Below the pieces are notes generated by a model. That model was not told the DNA's origin, searched no databases, and saw nothing but the letters and a program-made list of their open reading frames with translations. From Macrostomum hystrix (Eukaryota > Platyhelminthes > Macrostomidae), in assembly GCA_950097015.1 (NCBI GenBank), contig CATNEN010000026.1, positions 841,001 through 905,000 on the forward strand: a DNA stretch of 64,000 nt. The letters are read 5' to 3'. The translations under genes were made by a program, and so were the position numbers. This document shows, piece by piece, positions 11,183 to 24,505 of this stretch (position 1 is the stretch's first letter; each line of letters begins with the position of its first letter).

Positions 11183-11680
11183 TATGTACTCTTGACACAT
11201 TCATAGACACATTCTTAGAAACATTCATAGAAACATTCTGAGAAATATTCATTGACATTCTTAGAAACATTCTAAGAAATATTCATAGACATTCTTAGAA
11301 ATATTCATTGAAATGTTCATTGACACATTCTTAGAAACATTTATTGAAACATTCTTAGAAACATTCTGAGAAATATTCATTGACACATTCTTAGAAACAT
11401 TCTTAGAAACATTGATTGACGCATTCTTAGAAACATTCTTAGAAACATTGATTGACGCATTCTTAGAAACATTCTTAGAAACATTCTTAGACAAATTTCA
11501 CACAAATTGTTAGACACATTTCAGACACATCGTTAGAACCATTTAAGAACCATTTTATCAATCTCGTACTTTGTTAGACATATCTCATACAAGTTTTTAG
11601 ATAGATTTCAGACACATTCTTAAACACGCTTTATAGACACTTTTAGCCACATTTGAGACATTTTCAGACACATCATAGAT
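11183..11680. repeat. 12-bp minisatellite (ACATTCTTAGAA), decaying to the right
   Basis: Regular to about 11500, then increasingly diverged (cattttagac, cacattcag) to 11680. It starts about 170 bases downstream of the Ski/Sno stop codon. Confidence 0.92.
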
Positions 11681-12171
11681 ACTCAGGGTAGCTGATACAG
11701 CTTAGCTATATATTGAATCAGGATAAACCATTTTTTGTCTTATTAATCCAAAATGTTCCATAATCCGAAGGCATTCTAATTTCGCATTACCTCAAAGTTT
11801 AATTTTAAGCGTGATTTTATTTACAGCAATGTGCTCCTGGCCTGTTTGCAAAAAAGACTACGGCTTAAACCCGTTAATTTTTTGTGTCTCTAGCTAAAAT
11901 AGCACCGGCCGATTTTATCTCTCCGTCTGTCTCCAGTCCTGTGTACCTTTAAGGCGGTGTCGGCTTGGTTCAAAGCGATGAAGAAAAAAATGGAAATAGA
12001 AAAAAGAGTAAAGTGTAAAAAACTCAAGTCCAAATTTAGAGCTTGATGCAAAGGTTCTGAACAACACAAAATGCTAATTTTAACCGGGTTTCACTTGCCA
12101 CTATCAATTTCCTTCTCTGCTTTTCTAGACCTACGTTTGTTCTCTCCGCTACACTAAAATACTCGGCGACT
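11681..12171. other. Unique AT-rich intergenic DNA
   Basis: I see no gene or repeat here. Confidence 0.5.
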
Positions 12172-12655
12172 GTTTGAGGGATTGATTCTGGGATTGATTC
12201 TAGGATTTGATTCTAGGATTTGATTCTGGGATTGATTCTAGGATTTGATTCTGGGATTGATTCTAGGATTTGATTCTAGGATTTGATTCTAGGATTGATT
12301 CTAGGATTTGATTCTAGGATTTGATTCTAGGATTGATTCTAGGATTTGATTCTAGGATTTGATTCTAGGATTGATTCTAGGATTGATTCTAGGAATGATT
12401 CTAGGATTTGATTCTAGGATTTGATTCTAGTAATGATTCTAGGATTTGATTCTAGGATTTGATTCTAGGATTTGATTCTGGGATTGATTCTAGGATTTGA
12501 TTCTAGGATTTGATTCTAGGATTGATTCTAGGATTGATTCTAGGATTTGATTCTAGGATTTGATTCTGGGAATGATTCTACTCGTAGGATTGATTCTAGG
12601 ATTTGATTCTGGGATTGATTCTGGGATTTGATTCTGGGATTGATTCTAGGACGGA
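12172..12655. repeat. 12-14-bp minisatellite (GATTCTAGGATTT family)
   Basis: Same unit family as the array in Ski/Sno intron 2 at 9965-10545, about 1.6 kb away and in the same orientation. Confidence 0.95.
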
Positions 12656-13287
12656 ATTAAGAGGCAATTCAGAATTTTTGCGTTATCTTCGTTAATGAAA
12701 ATGTTTAAGCTTAGCTTCAATTGGATCTATCAATACATTTTGATAGAACAAAGACTTGTGGAAAATTGTCAATGATAGCTATTCATAATTATCTGTTTCT
12801 CATATTGTGCTGTTCCTCATTGCTGTGTATTTGTGTTCATCGGACAAGTTTTGTTTGCCCTGTGTTATGAGGGCCAAACCCGCAGGCAAACCAAAATCAT
12901 TATCAAGGCTTTCTCTCGCTATTTAGCAAACAAAGTTTTGTATCAGTTTTCAATAATGTAATAGAATTGTACATAACACACACAGACACACGCCGTATTA
13001 TAGTGTGCATAATTATTGTTGTACAAGCCCTGGTGTTTTCGCTTATAAAAAGCTAAGCTAAGAATGTAGCGAATGTAGCGAACCAATTTGAAAGTAATTA
13101 TTAAGTATTTTTTGGCCACAGCTTAACAGAGTATTTGGTACACATTCTTTATTGCAGAATCCGATAACCAGCGAATTGATTAAAAATATACACAAAATGT
13201 TCGCCATTATGAAATACGGCTTTACATATAGTTTTTTTCGTTTTCCTTCAACCTTAGTCCTTTGTTTGTGAGAGTCTCGTCAAAGTG
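12656..13287. other. Unique AT-rich intergenic DNA
   Basis: I see no gene or repeat here. Confidence 0.5.
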
Positions 13288-13452
13288 ATTATTATTATTA
13301 TTTATTATTTTATTAGTTTTATTATTATTTTTAATATTATTTTTAATATTATTTTTTTTTTATTATTATTATTATTATTTATTATTTTATTATTATTATT
13401 ATTTATTATTTTATTATTATTATTATTATTATTTTATTATTTTATTATTTGA
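13288..13452. repeat. (ATT)n microsatellite
   Basis: Interrupted runs of TTA/ATT with occasional extra T or A. Confidence 0.95.
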
Positions 13453-14324
13453 AAGTTCTGCTTCATCGGATAGAGCGGAGAATTTTGTAAAGATTTTTAT
13501 GACAATTTGTTGAATATTTTAGATAGATTTAAAAAAAGAAAACATGGGGTGTTTTGAAATACACCGTGGTATTGTACTCGTAGGTTACACAAAAAGTTTT
13601 CTTTCAACTTTCTCCTCATTGTTTTCAACATCCCTTGCCTTCTATCTGAAATACATCTCTAATCGATATTGAAACGTTATTATACGACTTGTCCGAAAAT
13701 GGGATTTTGCGGAAATGCCAAAAACAATGTTAGTGTTACACTTTTGTCCATAAACTGGTTCGAAATCTTCATGCAATTGCTTCGGAAATAGAGCATAAAA
13801 CTACTATACTATAGGAATATATTTTGGTAGGTCTAGTTTCATACTGTTCAGAATATTTCGAATATTCAATGACTTCCTTATCCTCATTTATGGCCTCCAA
13901 TGAGGCTAAACCTCGTAAAGTTTTATAATGCCGCCGCGCCCATCCCTTATTTCGGCCATATAATAATATTGATTTGTACTTTTTGCCTAGAATCTTGATA
14001 CTGCATACTTCAGTGATGCATGGAAATGCAAAGCTAAACACGCGGTGTAGCAAATATATTTCACTCCGCAGTGTTGCGAGCCAATCCCTTTACTAATAAA
14101 ATGCTAAACAGGTAGACTTATTGTAGAATCTGGAAATCCCTCTGAATGAAAAAACATTGCTTATTGCTTCTTTGCTTTCCATAAATCGGAAACAGCAGCA
14201 GCTGCAGTAGGCACCCAGTTGTATTGGGCTAAAATTCTACAAAATTTATTGCATTTCAAACATTTTACGATGCTGACGGCATAATATGCCCTATGCACTA
14301 TATAGCTCGTAAATTTTACGTCAT
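13453..14324. other. Unique AT-rich intergenic DNA
   Basis: It holds a minus-strand open frame of 94 codons (13769-14053) with no recognisable family and a composition like its surroundings. I do not call it a gene. Confidence 0.45.
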
Positions 14325-15285
14325 TCACTCACTCACTCACTCACACTCACTCACTCACTCACTCACACTCACTCACTCACTCACTCACTCACTCACTCAC
14401 TCACTCACTCACTCACTCACTCACTCACTCACTCACTCACTCACTCACTCACTCACTCACTCACACACACTCACTCACTCACTCACTCACTCACCCACTC
14501 ACTCACTCACTCACACTCACTCACTCACTCACTCACACTCACTCACTCACTCACTCACACTCACTCACTCACTCACTCACTCACTCACTCACACTCACTC
14601 ACTCACTCACTCACTCACTCACACTCACTCACTCACTCACTCACTCACTCACTCACTCACTCACTCACTCACTCACACTCACTCACTCACTCACTCACTC
14701 ACTCACACTCACTCACTCACTCACTCACTCACTCACTCACACTCACTCACTCACTCACTCACTCACTCACTCACTCACTCACTCACTCACTCACTCTCAC
14801 ACACACATACACTCACTCACTCACTCACTCACTCACTCACTCACTCACTCTCACACACACATACACTCACTCACTCACTCACTCACTCACTCACTCTCAC
14901 ACACACATACACTCACTCACTCACTCACTCACTCACTCACTCACTCACTCACTCACTCACTCACTCACTCACTCACTCACTCACTCACACACACTCACTC
15001 ACTCACTCACTCACTCACTCACTCACTCACTCACTCACTCACTCACTCTCACACACACACACTCACTCACTCACTCACTCACTCACTCACTCACTCACTC
15101 ACTCACTCACTCACTCACCCACTCACTCACTCATTCACTCACTCACTCACTCACTCACTCACTCTCACACACACATACACTCACTCACTCACTCACTCAC
15201 TCACTCACTCACTCACTCACTCACTCACTCACTCACTCACTCACTCACACACATTCACTCACTCACTCACTCACTTACTCTCACT
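14325..15285. repeat. (CACT)n tetranucleotide microsatellite, about 950 bp
   Basis: Almost pure ACTC/CACT, with regular short interruptions (CACACT, CTCACACACACATACACT) that recur many times. This shows that blocks longer than the tetramer were copied. Confidence 0.98.
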
Positions 15286-15356
15286 CATGCATTTATTGGT
15301 ACTCTAGCCTGTAGCTGTGATTGATTATGAGGGCATCAGTTTCCAGCGATGTTGTT

Positions 15357-15566
15357 TCCGCTGCTGCTGCTGCTGCTGCTGCTGTTGCTGTTTCGCGAAC
15401 TAAAAATTCCACAACTGGAAGTTTCAACCGTTTCTGTATCTCTTTTAGGCTCAGTGTCTTCCCCTCTGCCCTCTACCCTCCTTTTTAGAAGCTCTACCCT
15501 TTCAGCTTCTAAAAATGGTCTGAAAAAATGAATCCGAAGCAACAACAGCAGCAGCAGCAGCAACTA
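15357..15566. repeat. CTG (15357-15385) and CAG (15540-15563) microsatellites facing each other
   Basis: A run of about 9 CTG triplets and, about 155 bases on, interrupted CAA/CAG triplets. The two are roughly complementary, so an inverted pair is possible. Confidence 0.8.
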
Positions 15567-15809
15567 GGGCCTTGATAAAAGCAACAAAAGCAGTTTGTAC
15601 TTTTCTGGCTATATTCTCACGATTTGCTAAAAAATGATAAAAAAGCAGACTTCATTGCCTGCTGTAGCCCAAAATCCATTAGCGATAAATTGTTTAGAAA
15701 TATACGTATCCGGAAATTGTGCGCCACAGTCTCTTAACAGCTTTTTAAACTGTTTTTACTGCATTTCTGCGAACAACTAAAACACCTAAATTGTTCTCAC
15801 ATTAGTTTT
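15567..15809. other. Short unique segment
   Basis: AT-rich with nothing recognised. Confidence 0.4.
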
Positions 15810-16805
15810 TTACACTCCTCTTCCTCCGATTGTTCACTCCTCTCCCTCCGATTGTTCACTCCTCTCCCTCCGATTGTTCACTCCTCTTCCTCCGATTGTT
15901 CACTCCTCTCCCTCCGATTGTTCACTCCTCTCCCTCCGATTGTTCACTCCTCTTCCTCCGATTGTTCACTCCTCTCCCTCCGATTGTTCACTCCTCTCAC
16001 TCTGATTGTTCACTCCTCTTCCTCCGATTGTTCACTCCTCTCCCTCCGATTGTTCACTCCTCTCACTCTGATTGTTCACTCCTCTCCCTCCGATTGTTCA
16101 CTCCTCTCCCTCTGATTGTTCACTCCTCTCCCTCTGATTGTTCACTCCTCTCCCTCTGATTGTTCACTCCTCTCCCTCCGATTGTTCACTCCTCTCCCTC
16201 CGATTATTCACTCCTCTCACTCTGATTGTTCACTCCTCTTCCTCCGATTGTTCACTCCTCTCCCTCCGATTGTTCACTCCTCTCACTCTGATTGTTCACT
16301 CCTCTCCCTCCGATTGTTCACTCCTCTCCCTCTGATTGTTCACTCCTCTCCCACCTGATTGTTCACTCCTCTCACTCTGATTGTTCACTCCTCTCACTCT
16401 GATTGTTCACTCCTCTCACTCTGATTGTTCACTCCTCTCACTCCGATTGTTCACTCCTCTCACTCCGATTGTTCACTCCTCTCACTCCGATTGTTCACTC
16501 CCCCCACCTGATTGTTCACTCCTCTCACTCTGATTGTTCACTCCTCTCACTCCGATTGTTCACTCCCCCCACCTGATTGTTCACTCCTCTCACTCTGATT
16601 GTTCACTCCTCTCACTCCGATTGTTCACTCCTCTCACTCCGATTGTTCACTCCTCTCACTCTGATTGTTCACTCCTCTCACTCTGATTGTTCACTCCTCT
16701 CACTCCGATTGTTCACTCCCCTCACCAAATTGTTCACTGCTCTCACCAAATTGTTCACTGCTCTCACCAAATTGTTCACTCCTCTCACCCAATTGTTCAC
16801 TTCCA
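15810..16805. repeat. 22-bp minisatellite, about 45 copies
   Basis: Unit core CCGATTGTTCACTCCTCTC. Variants (tccct, ttcct, cactc, ccccacc) are arranged in patches: the left half mixes tccct and ttcct, the right half is mostly cactc. The last few units drift to caccaaattgttcactgctct. Confidence 0.97.
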
Positions 16806-17934
16806 TCTGCTTGCTTTAACCCCTCAATGAATTATTTAATTTCTGCATCTTACATTGCCCCATGACTCGCACGCTGGATGATGAAGATGAGGAAATTACA
16901 AAAAATGATTAAGAGGCCCTGCTCAGGCGGGTGAGTAGTGCAGTCCAACACTCACGTGACTCGCCAAGAACCCGAGCTGAACTCATTGACTTAGACAGAG
17001 GAATTGAGTAGGCTGTGCTACGAAGTATATACCTGTGTTGTCTCGTAGATCAAACTGAACTTGGTATAGGGGTTTGCCAGTCTTTCCAATTCCGTTGAGA
17101 ATGATTTACGGGGGAGAAAATTTCTTGGATAGAAAAGTACATTCACGGGCATTCTCCCGTTCTCTTCTCTCCCCTCCCCTAATCCCAAAACATACTCCTG
17201 TATAATATATATGCGCTCTGCCTTAGCATTGCTAATGGCTAATCCATCAGAAGGGATAAGCATGTGTGACACGCGGAGTATTAATATACTGCAGACTGAA
17301 GGGACGGCATAGGACATGGGGTGGAGCATAGTAAGGGAAGAGTTTTCGCCCGACCTTGGCCCCGCCATATAGCCTTAGAGGATTATATATATATAAGCGG
17401 GCTTTTGCGAGAGGCCACGCGAGGACACGCGAGCCATGCTGCGTATATCAAAGGAGAGAATTGGGTACGCCAAGGCTAGACATTTTTTGTAAACGGGTAG
17501 ACTTGGGAGGAGGAGGCTGTGAACTCTGCGCTAGTAGCTATGGGCCTAGTGTGGGGTAAGACGGACGGACTTTGCTCCCGATGTTGAGCTGGGCCGTCAA
17601 AACACGCCCACCATTGATTTCAGTTGCACCCTCACATTTCATAGGTAGGCAATGAATATAGGGATTTGTTTGCGACTACAAAGCTTGTTATTATGCTTGA
17701 CGACCTAAGTCAACTGCAGCCTCCACCCATCTGAGCCCAACCCATTATGCTTCGCATGCCTTATTTGCTCCTGGTTCAGCACGTTTCCACCTATAGAGGC
17801 CCCTCCTACTCTAGGAGAGAAGCCTACTATAAATATAATTTACAAATGTGGCACCCGAATAGACCGACTCCCTACAGGACTGAAACCAGCTGTCTCAGTG
17901 ATCTGCCTACCCTACCTCCCTTGTCTACTCGCAG
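16806..17934. other. Unique intergenic DNA
   Basis: About 1.1 kb of non-repetitive sequence. Open frames of 67 to 116 codons exist on both strands but show no recognisable domain or splice structure. Confidence 0.45.
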
Positions 17935-18500
17935 CTCTACTTCTCTCGTCTACGTACTCCTCTACCTACTCATCTACCTACTCCACTACCTACTCTTCTA
18001 CCTACTCATCTACCTACTCCTCTACCTACTCCTCTACCTACTCCTCTACATACTCTTCTACCTACTCATCTACCTACTTTTATACCTACTCCTCTACCTA
18101 CTCCTCTACCTACTCCTCTACCTACTCCTCTACCTACTCCTCTACCTAATCATTCTACCTACTCCTCTACCTACTCCTCTACCTACTCCTCTACCTACTC
18201 CTCTACCTACTCTTCTACTTAGTCATCTACCTACTTTTATACCTACTCCTCTACCTACTCATCTACCTACTCCTCTACCTACTCATCTACCTACTCCTCT
18301 ACCTATTCATCTACCTACTCATCTACCTACTCATCTACCTACTCATCTACCTACTTTTATACCTACTCCTCTACCTACTCCTCTACCTACTCCTCTGCAA
18401 TCTCATCTACCTTCCTCCTCTACCTACTCCTCTAATCTCATCTACCTTCTTCCTCTATATCTCCCTCCTATACCACACTCCTCTACCTACCTGCTTTTCC
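17935..18500. repeat. 12-bp minisatellite (CTCTACCTACTC), about 45 copies
   Basis: Mostly perfect 12-mers with variants cat, ttt and ttct at one position. It decays at the right end. Confidence 0.95.
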
Positions 18501-19139
18501 TCCCTACTTTTCCTCTCAACTTTTCGGCCCAACTTCACTAGCTTATCTACCGCCCTACATGGCGATCTATTCGCTGATCCGATCGGTAAAATACCTGCCA
18601 TTAAGTTTCACCTGCCGAAAAAAACAGCCCGGCTGTGAGCCTGTCCTCGCAAAATAATCAGTGCAATCAGTGCAATCAGTGTTAGTCTGAAAAATGACAC
18701 AAAGGCACTGCTAATTTCACATTTTCGCCTAACAAAAATCTGCTTTATCATCTATTTGATCCGAAGTCTAGACTTAATCGTTACTTTCATGGCTCTCTGC
18801 GTACCGTAAGGTGACTTAATTAACAGCTTTTAAGTCCCGTGTTTCAAGCGCTTCTGAATCAAGTTTCTGAAATTTAGCAAACTAAAAAATAGGAAATTTA
18901 AATCAATTATCCCTATCACACTTATTGGCTACAATTCCGTAGAAATCAGCACACACATTATGCTCAGCTCGTGCCTATTACTGGACAAGAACGTAGAATT
19001 TCACTGGGATTAACTCGAAAACTGACACGAGACGAAATCCATCCTTATTGAAATGTATCTATAATCCGTTCAGATTGCACCCGATTCGAACGAGAAATTC
19101 CGACTATTCTTAGTCGATATGGAGTCCTCAGCGCAGCAA
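18501..19139. other. Unique intergenic DNA
   Basis: I see no gene here. Confidence 0.5.
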
Positions 19140-22100
19140 TATCATTCCATCCCTGCATCATCCACGACCATTTCCTTTCCTGAATCATTCACGGCCCTTC
19201 CCTTTCCTGAATCATTCACGACCATTCCCTTTCCTGAATCATTCACGGCCCTTCCCTTTCCTGAATCATTCACGGCCCTTCCCTTTCCTGAATCATTCAC
19301 GACCATTCCCTTTCCTGAATCATTCACGGCCCTTCCCTTTCCTGAATCATTCACGACCATTCCCTTTCCTGAATCATTCACGGCCCTTCCCTTTCCTGAA
19401 TCATTCACGGCCCTTCCCTTTCCTGAATCATTCACGACCATTTCCTTTCCTGAATCATTCACGGCCCTTCCCTTTCCTGAATCATTCACGACCATTCCCT
19501 TTCCTGAATCATTCACGGCCCTTCCCTTTCCTGAATCATTCACGGCCCTTCCCTTTCCTGAATCATTCACGACCATTCCCTTTCCTGAATCATTCACGAC
19601 CATTCCCTTTCCTGAATCATTCACGACCATTCCCTTTCCTGAATCATTCACGGCCCTTCCCTTTCCTGAATCATTCACGGCCCTTCCCTTTCCTGAATCA
19701 TTCACGACCATTCCCTTTCCTGAATCATTCACGGCCCTTCCCTTTCCTGAATCATTCACGGCCCTTCCCTTTCCTGAATCATTCACGACCATTCCCTTTC
19801 CTGAATCATTCACGACCATTCCCTTTCCTGAATCATTCACGGCCCTTCCCTTTCCTGAATCATTAACGGCACTTCCCTCCCTGCATCATCCACGACCATT
19901 CCCTTTCCTGAATCATTCACGGCCCTTCCCTTTCCTGAATCATTCACGACCATTCCCTTTCCTGAATCATTCACGGCCCTTCCCTCCCTCATCATCCAAT
20001 CATCCACGACCATTCCCTTTCCTGAATCATTCACAGCCCTTCCCTTTCCTGAATCATTCACGGCCCTTCCCTTTCCTGAATCATTCACGACCATTCCCTT
20101 TCCTGAATCATTCACGACCATTCCCTTTCCTGAATCATTCACGGCCCTTCCCTTTCCTGAATCATTCACGGCACTTCCCTCCCTGCATCATCCACGACCA
20201 TTCCCTTTCCTGAATCATTCACAGCCCTTCCCTTTCCTGAATCATCCACGACCATTCCCTTTCCTGAATCATTCACAGCCCTTCCCTTTCCTGAATCATT
20301 CACGGCCCTTCCCTTTCCTGAATCATTCACGACCATTCCCTTTCCTGAATCATTCACGACCATTCCCTTTCCTGAATCATTCACGGCCCTTCCCTTTCCT
20401 GAATCATTCACGGCACTTCCCTCCCTGCATCATCCACGACCATTCCCTTTCCTGAATCATTCACAGCCCTTCCCTTTCCTGAATCATCCACGACCCTTCC
20501 CTTTCCTGAATCATTCACGACCCTTCCCTTTCCTGAATCATCCACGACCCTTCCCTTTCCTGAATCATCCACGGTCCTTCTCTTTCCTGAATAATTCACC
20601 GCCCTTCCCTTTCCTGAATCATTCACAGCCCTTCCCTTTCCTGAATCATTCACGACCCTTCACTTTCCTGAATCATGCACGGCCCTTCCCTTTCCTGAAT
20701 CATGCACGGCCCTTCCCTTTCCTGAATCATGCACGGCCCTTCCCTTTCCTGAATCATGCACGGCCCTTCCCTTTCCTGAATCATGCACGGCCCTTCCCTT
20801 TCCTGAATCATTCACAACCCTTCCCTTTCCTGAATCATTCACGACCCTTCACTTTCCTGAATCATCCACGGTCCTTCTCTTTCCTGAATAATTCACCGCC
20901 CTTCCCTTTCCTGAATCATTCACAGCCCTTCCCTTTCCTGAATCATTCACGACCCTTCACTTTCCTGAATCATGCACGGCCCTTCCCTTTCCTGAATCAT
21001 GCACGGCCCTTCCCTTTCCTGAATCATGCACGGCCCTTCCCTTTCCTGAATCATTCACGGCCCTTCACTTTCCTGAATCATGCACGGCCCTTCCCTTTCC
21101 TGAATCATTCACAACCCTTCCCTTTCCTGAATCATTCACGACCCTTCACTTTCCTGAATCATCCACGGTCCTTCTCTTTCCTGAATAATTCACGGCCCTT
21201 CCCTTTCCTGAATCATTCACAGCCCTTCCCTTTCCTGAATCATTCACGGCCCTTCACTTTCCTGAATCATTCACGGCCCTTCCCTTTCCTGAATCATTCA
21301 CGGCCCTTCCCTTTCCTGAATCATTCACGGCCCTTCCCTTTCCTGAATCATTCACGACCATTCCCTTTCCTGAATCATTCACGGCCCTTCCCTTTCCTGA
21401 ATCATTCACGGCCCTTCCCTTTCCTGAATCATTCACGGCCCTTCCCTTTCCTGAATCATTCACGGCCCTTCCCTTTCCTGAATCATTCACGACCATTCCC
21501 TTTCCTGAATCATTCACGGCCCTTCCCTTTCCTGAATCATTAACGGCACTTCCCTCCCTGCATCATCCACGACCATTCCCTTTCCTGAATCATTCACGGC
21601 CCTTCCCTTTCCTGAATCATTCACGACCATTCCCTTTCCTGAATCATTCACGGCCCTTCCCTTTCCTGAATCATTCACAGCCCTTCCCTTTCCTGAATCA
21701 TTCACGGCCCTTCCCTTTCCTGAATCATTCACGACCATTCCCTTTCCTGAATCATTCACGACCATTCCCTTTCCTGAATCATTCACGGCCCTTCCCTTTC
21801 CTGAATCATTCACGGCACTTCCCTCCCTGCATCATCCACGACCATTCCCTTTCCTGAATCATTCACAGCCCTTCCCTTTCCTGAATCATCCACGACCCTT
21901 CCCTTTCCTGAATCATTCACGACCCTTCCCTTTCCTGAATCATCCACGACCCTTCCCTTTCCTGAATCATCCACGGTCCTTCTCTTTCCTGAATAATTCA
22001 CCGCCCTTCCCTTTCCTGAATCATTCACAGCCCTTCCCTTTCCTGAATCATTCACGACCCTTCACTTTCCTGAATCATGCACGGCCCTTCCCTTTCCTGA

Positions 22101-23025
22101 ATCATGCACGGCCCTTCCCTTTCCTGAATCATGCACGGCCCTTCCCTTTCCTGAATCATGCACGGCCCTTCCCTTTCCTGAATCATGCACGGCCCTTCCC
22201 TTTCCTGAATCATTCACAACCCTTCCCTTTCCTGAATCATTCACGACCCTTCACTTTCCTGAATCATCCACGGTCCTTCTCTTTCCTGAATAATTCACCG
22301 CCCTTCCCTTTCCTGAATCATTCACAGCCCTTCCCTTTCCTGAATCATTCACGACCCTTCACTTTCCTGAATCATGCACGGCCCTTCCCTTTCCTGAATC
22401 ATGCACGGCCCTTCCCTTTCCTGAATCATGCACGGCCCTTCCCTTTCCTGAATCATGCACGGCCCTTCCCTTTCCTGAATCATGCACGGCCCTTCCCTTT
22501 CCTGAATCATTCACAACCCTTCCCTTTCCTGAATCATTCACGACCCTTCACTTTCCTGAATCATCCACGGTCCTTCTCTTTCCTGAATAATTCACGGCCC
22601 TTCCCTTTCCTGAATCATTCACAGCCCTTCCCTTTCCTGAATCATTCACGGCCCTTCCCTTTCCTGAATCATTCACAGCCATTCCCTTTCCTGAATCATT
22701 CACGGCCCTTCACTTTCCTGAATCATTCACGGCCCTTCACTTTCCTGAATCATTCACGGCCCTTCACTTTCCTGAATCATTCACGGTCCTTCACTTTCCT
22801 GAATCATGCACGGCCCTTCACTTTCCTGTATCATTCACGGCCCTTTCCCTCCCTGCATCATTCACGACCCTTCCTTCCCTGCATCATTCACGACCCTTCC
22901 CTTTCGTGAATCATTCACGGCCCTTTCCCTCCCTGCATCATTCACGACCCTTCCCTCCCTGCATCATTCACGACCCTTCCCTCCCTGCATCATTCACGAC
23001 CCTTCCCTCCCTGCATCATGCATTC
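19140..23025. repeat. 24-bp minisatellite with higher-order structure, 3.9 kb
   Basis: About 160 units built on CCTGAATCATTCACGGCCCT with variants acc/ggc, attc/cttc, gcac and ccac. The unit order is itself repeated: the 435 bp at 20408-20842 recurs at 21810-22244 (offset 1402), and 22062-22244 recurs at 22359-22541 (offset 297). The rare variant reading ccacggtccttctc marks these blocks. The array is open in 8-residue periods on both strands, which is a by-product of the 24-bp unit and is not taken as coding. Confidence 0.97.
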
Positions 23026-24505
23026 TCTTGTGCATTCAACAAAGCGTCAATCATACTTGAAACTGCGTAAATAAAAAAATTATAGTTGTTTTTCATCAAT
23101 TTTGTTGAATAGGCGCTGTCACGTTTTTCAGCAAATTGCTTTCCCACCTGGACTTGTTACAGTGTACCTATAGCAACTGTCTCACTTTGGTATTTGATAA
23201 AATATTTTCAACTGTCACTAGCCATCAATTTTAATCCAAAAAAATGTTACAAAAAAGGACTTAATAAATGCAGCGGTTGCTACTAAATTATCCCGGAGAA
23301 TCCCCAGGATGACATCCATTAATAATCCCAGGATGACTAGCTGCAATATATATAAACTGTTTTTGTATTTTCTATTTACACAATTTTTACAAATGGGAAC
23401 TGTGCCAGGCAATAGAAAACTAGTATTGGCGCCCCAGACAGAACTCCGCCATACTGGAGAAGAATTGCGAACTCAGACTGACATTGCGAGGAACACGATT
23501 TCAGGCGAAATAACTCGCAATGAACAAATGCTCAGTGACTGAGTAGAGACTCAAGTCAGTAAGAATAAACCCTGTTTATAACAACATCACACATCATACT
23601 GCTCTTTTAGTAGGGCTGAGTTTGTTGTAAAAGAGCAAGGACGTCTAGAGATAGCATGCGATGCTATGTTTAGAAGTCCTTGCATAAAGGGCCACCTTTG
23701 ACTTCTTCGAAGACCCCAGGGAAAATAGCGTATCGTGAGTTTATTTCACTTTATTCATGCTGTCTATTGTTTTCCCTTGAGCCAAGATTCGAACTCCGGA
23801 CCGCTCAGTCAGATCTCTCAAAATTCTGTATGTATTAATATCCGACATTATTGTTTAAACGAATCGAATCGATTGTCAGCAGTTCGTAAAATGAGCCTTT
23901 ATCAACTGCCTGGTCCTGAGAGTTGGAATGCGCAACACGTCAAGCAAGACATTTTCATTTCTACTAATATTTGCAACATGCGCATATTGATTAATCGTCT
24001 ATATTAATCAGGTTAATCCTGATTCAAAATCTGACTGGATATCGAATGACTTGAATTGCCAAGAAAGAATCTAGACATTATTATTTTTATCCATAGGAAG
24101 GCTTCAAAGAGGGTACATCTGTGATTCGCCGTCCGGTGTGACACACAGATGATCGAATTTCCATTTCGATTTCCATATTTTTATTTCCATGGGAAATAAA
24201 AGATAAGCTCGGGAAAATGGGAAAAATTGACTAGCAACTGGATATTTCTAGCTATAGAATAATTTTCCTACCTTTACAACTATCTATTGAATCTAACAAG
24301 CTGACTATTTTAAAATGCTTTGCGACTCAGTCAGAGTCATTGTTCAATAATAGCATTCCTTCTGTAGCCTTCCACCATAGATTTTAAGTCGACTCATTCT
24401 AATTATACCCGCCTCGCAATTGTAGTTTATATGCACCGATTCATTAAACCTGTGTAACGTATTCATTGAAACCTTTCATATTTGCTGGCTGTTTTTCAGG
24501 GCCTT
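23026..24505. other. Unique AT-rich intergenic DNA with a double hairpin
   Basis: No gene recognised. Two adjoining inverted repeats at 23601-23683 are described as a finding. A tRNA-like B-box (GAGTTCGAATCT, minus strand near 23770-23790) hints at a decayed SINE. Confidence 0.45.

Noticed and set aside
13769-14053. 94-codon minus-strand open frame
   Set aside because: It has no recognised family, no homology pattern and intergenic composition. Frames of this size are expected by chance in AT-rich DNA without stops in one phase.
14293-15324. 343-codon Thr/His/Ser/Leu frame
   Set aside because: It is only the CACT microsatellite.
15810-16805. CRISPR-like array of 22-bp repeats
   Set aside because: Units are directly adjacent with no unique spacers, and the genome is eukaryotic. 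All arrays here are plain tandem repeats.
19119-22541. Long repetitive open frames on both strands (8-residue periods)
   Set aside because: They follow from a 24-bp unit without stop codons. There is no splice structure, no conserved domain, and the frames break wherever the unit length changes.
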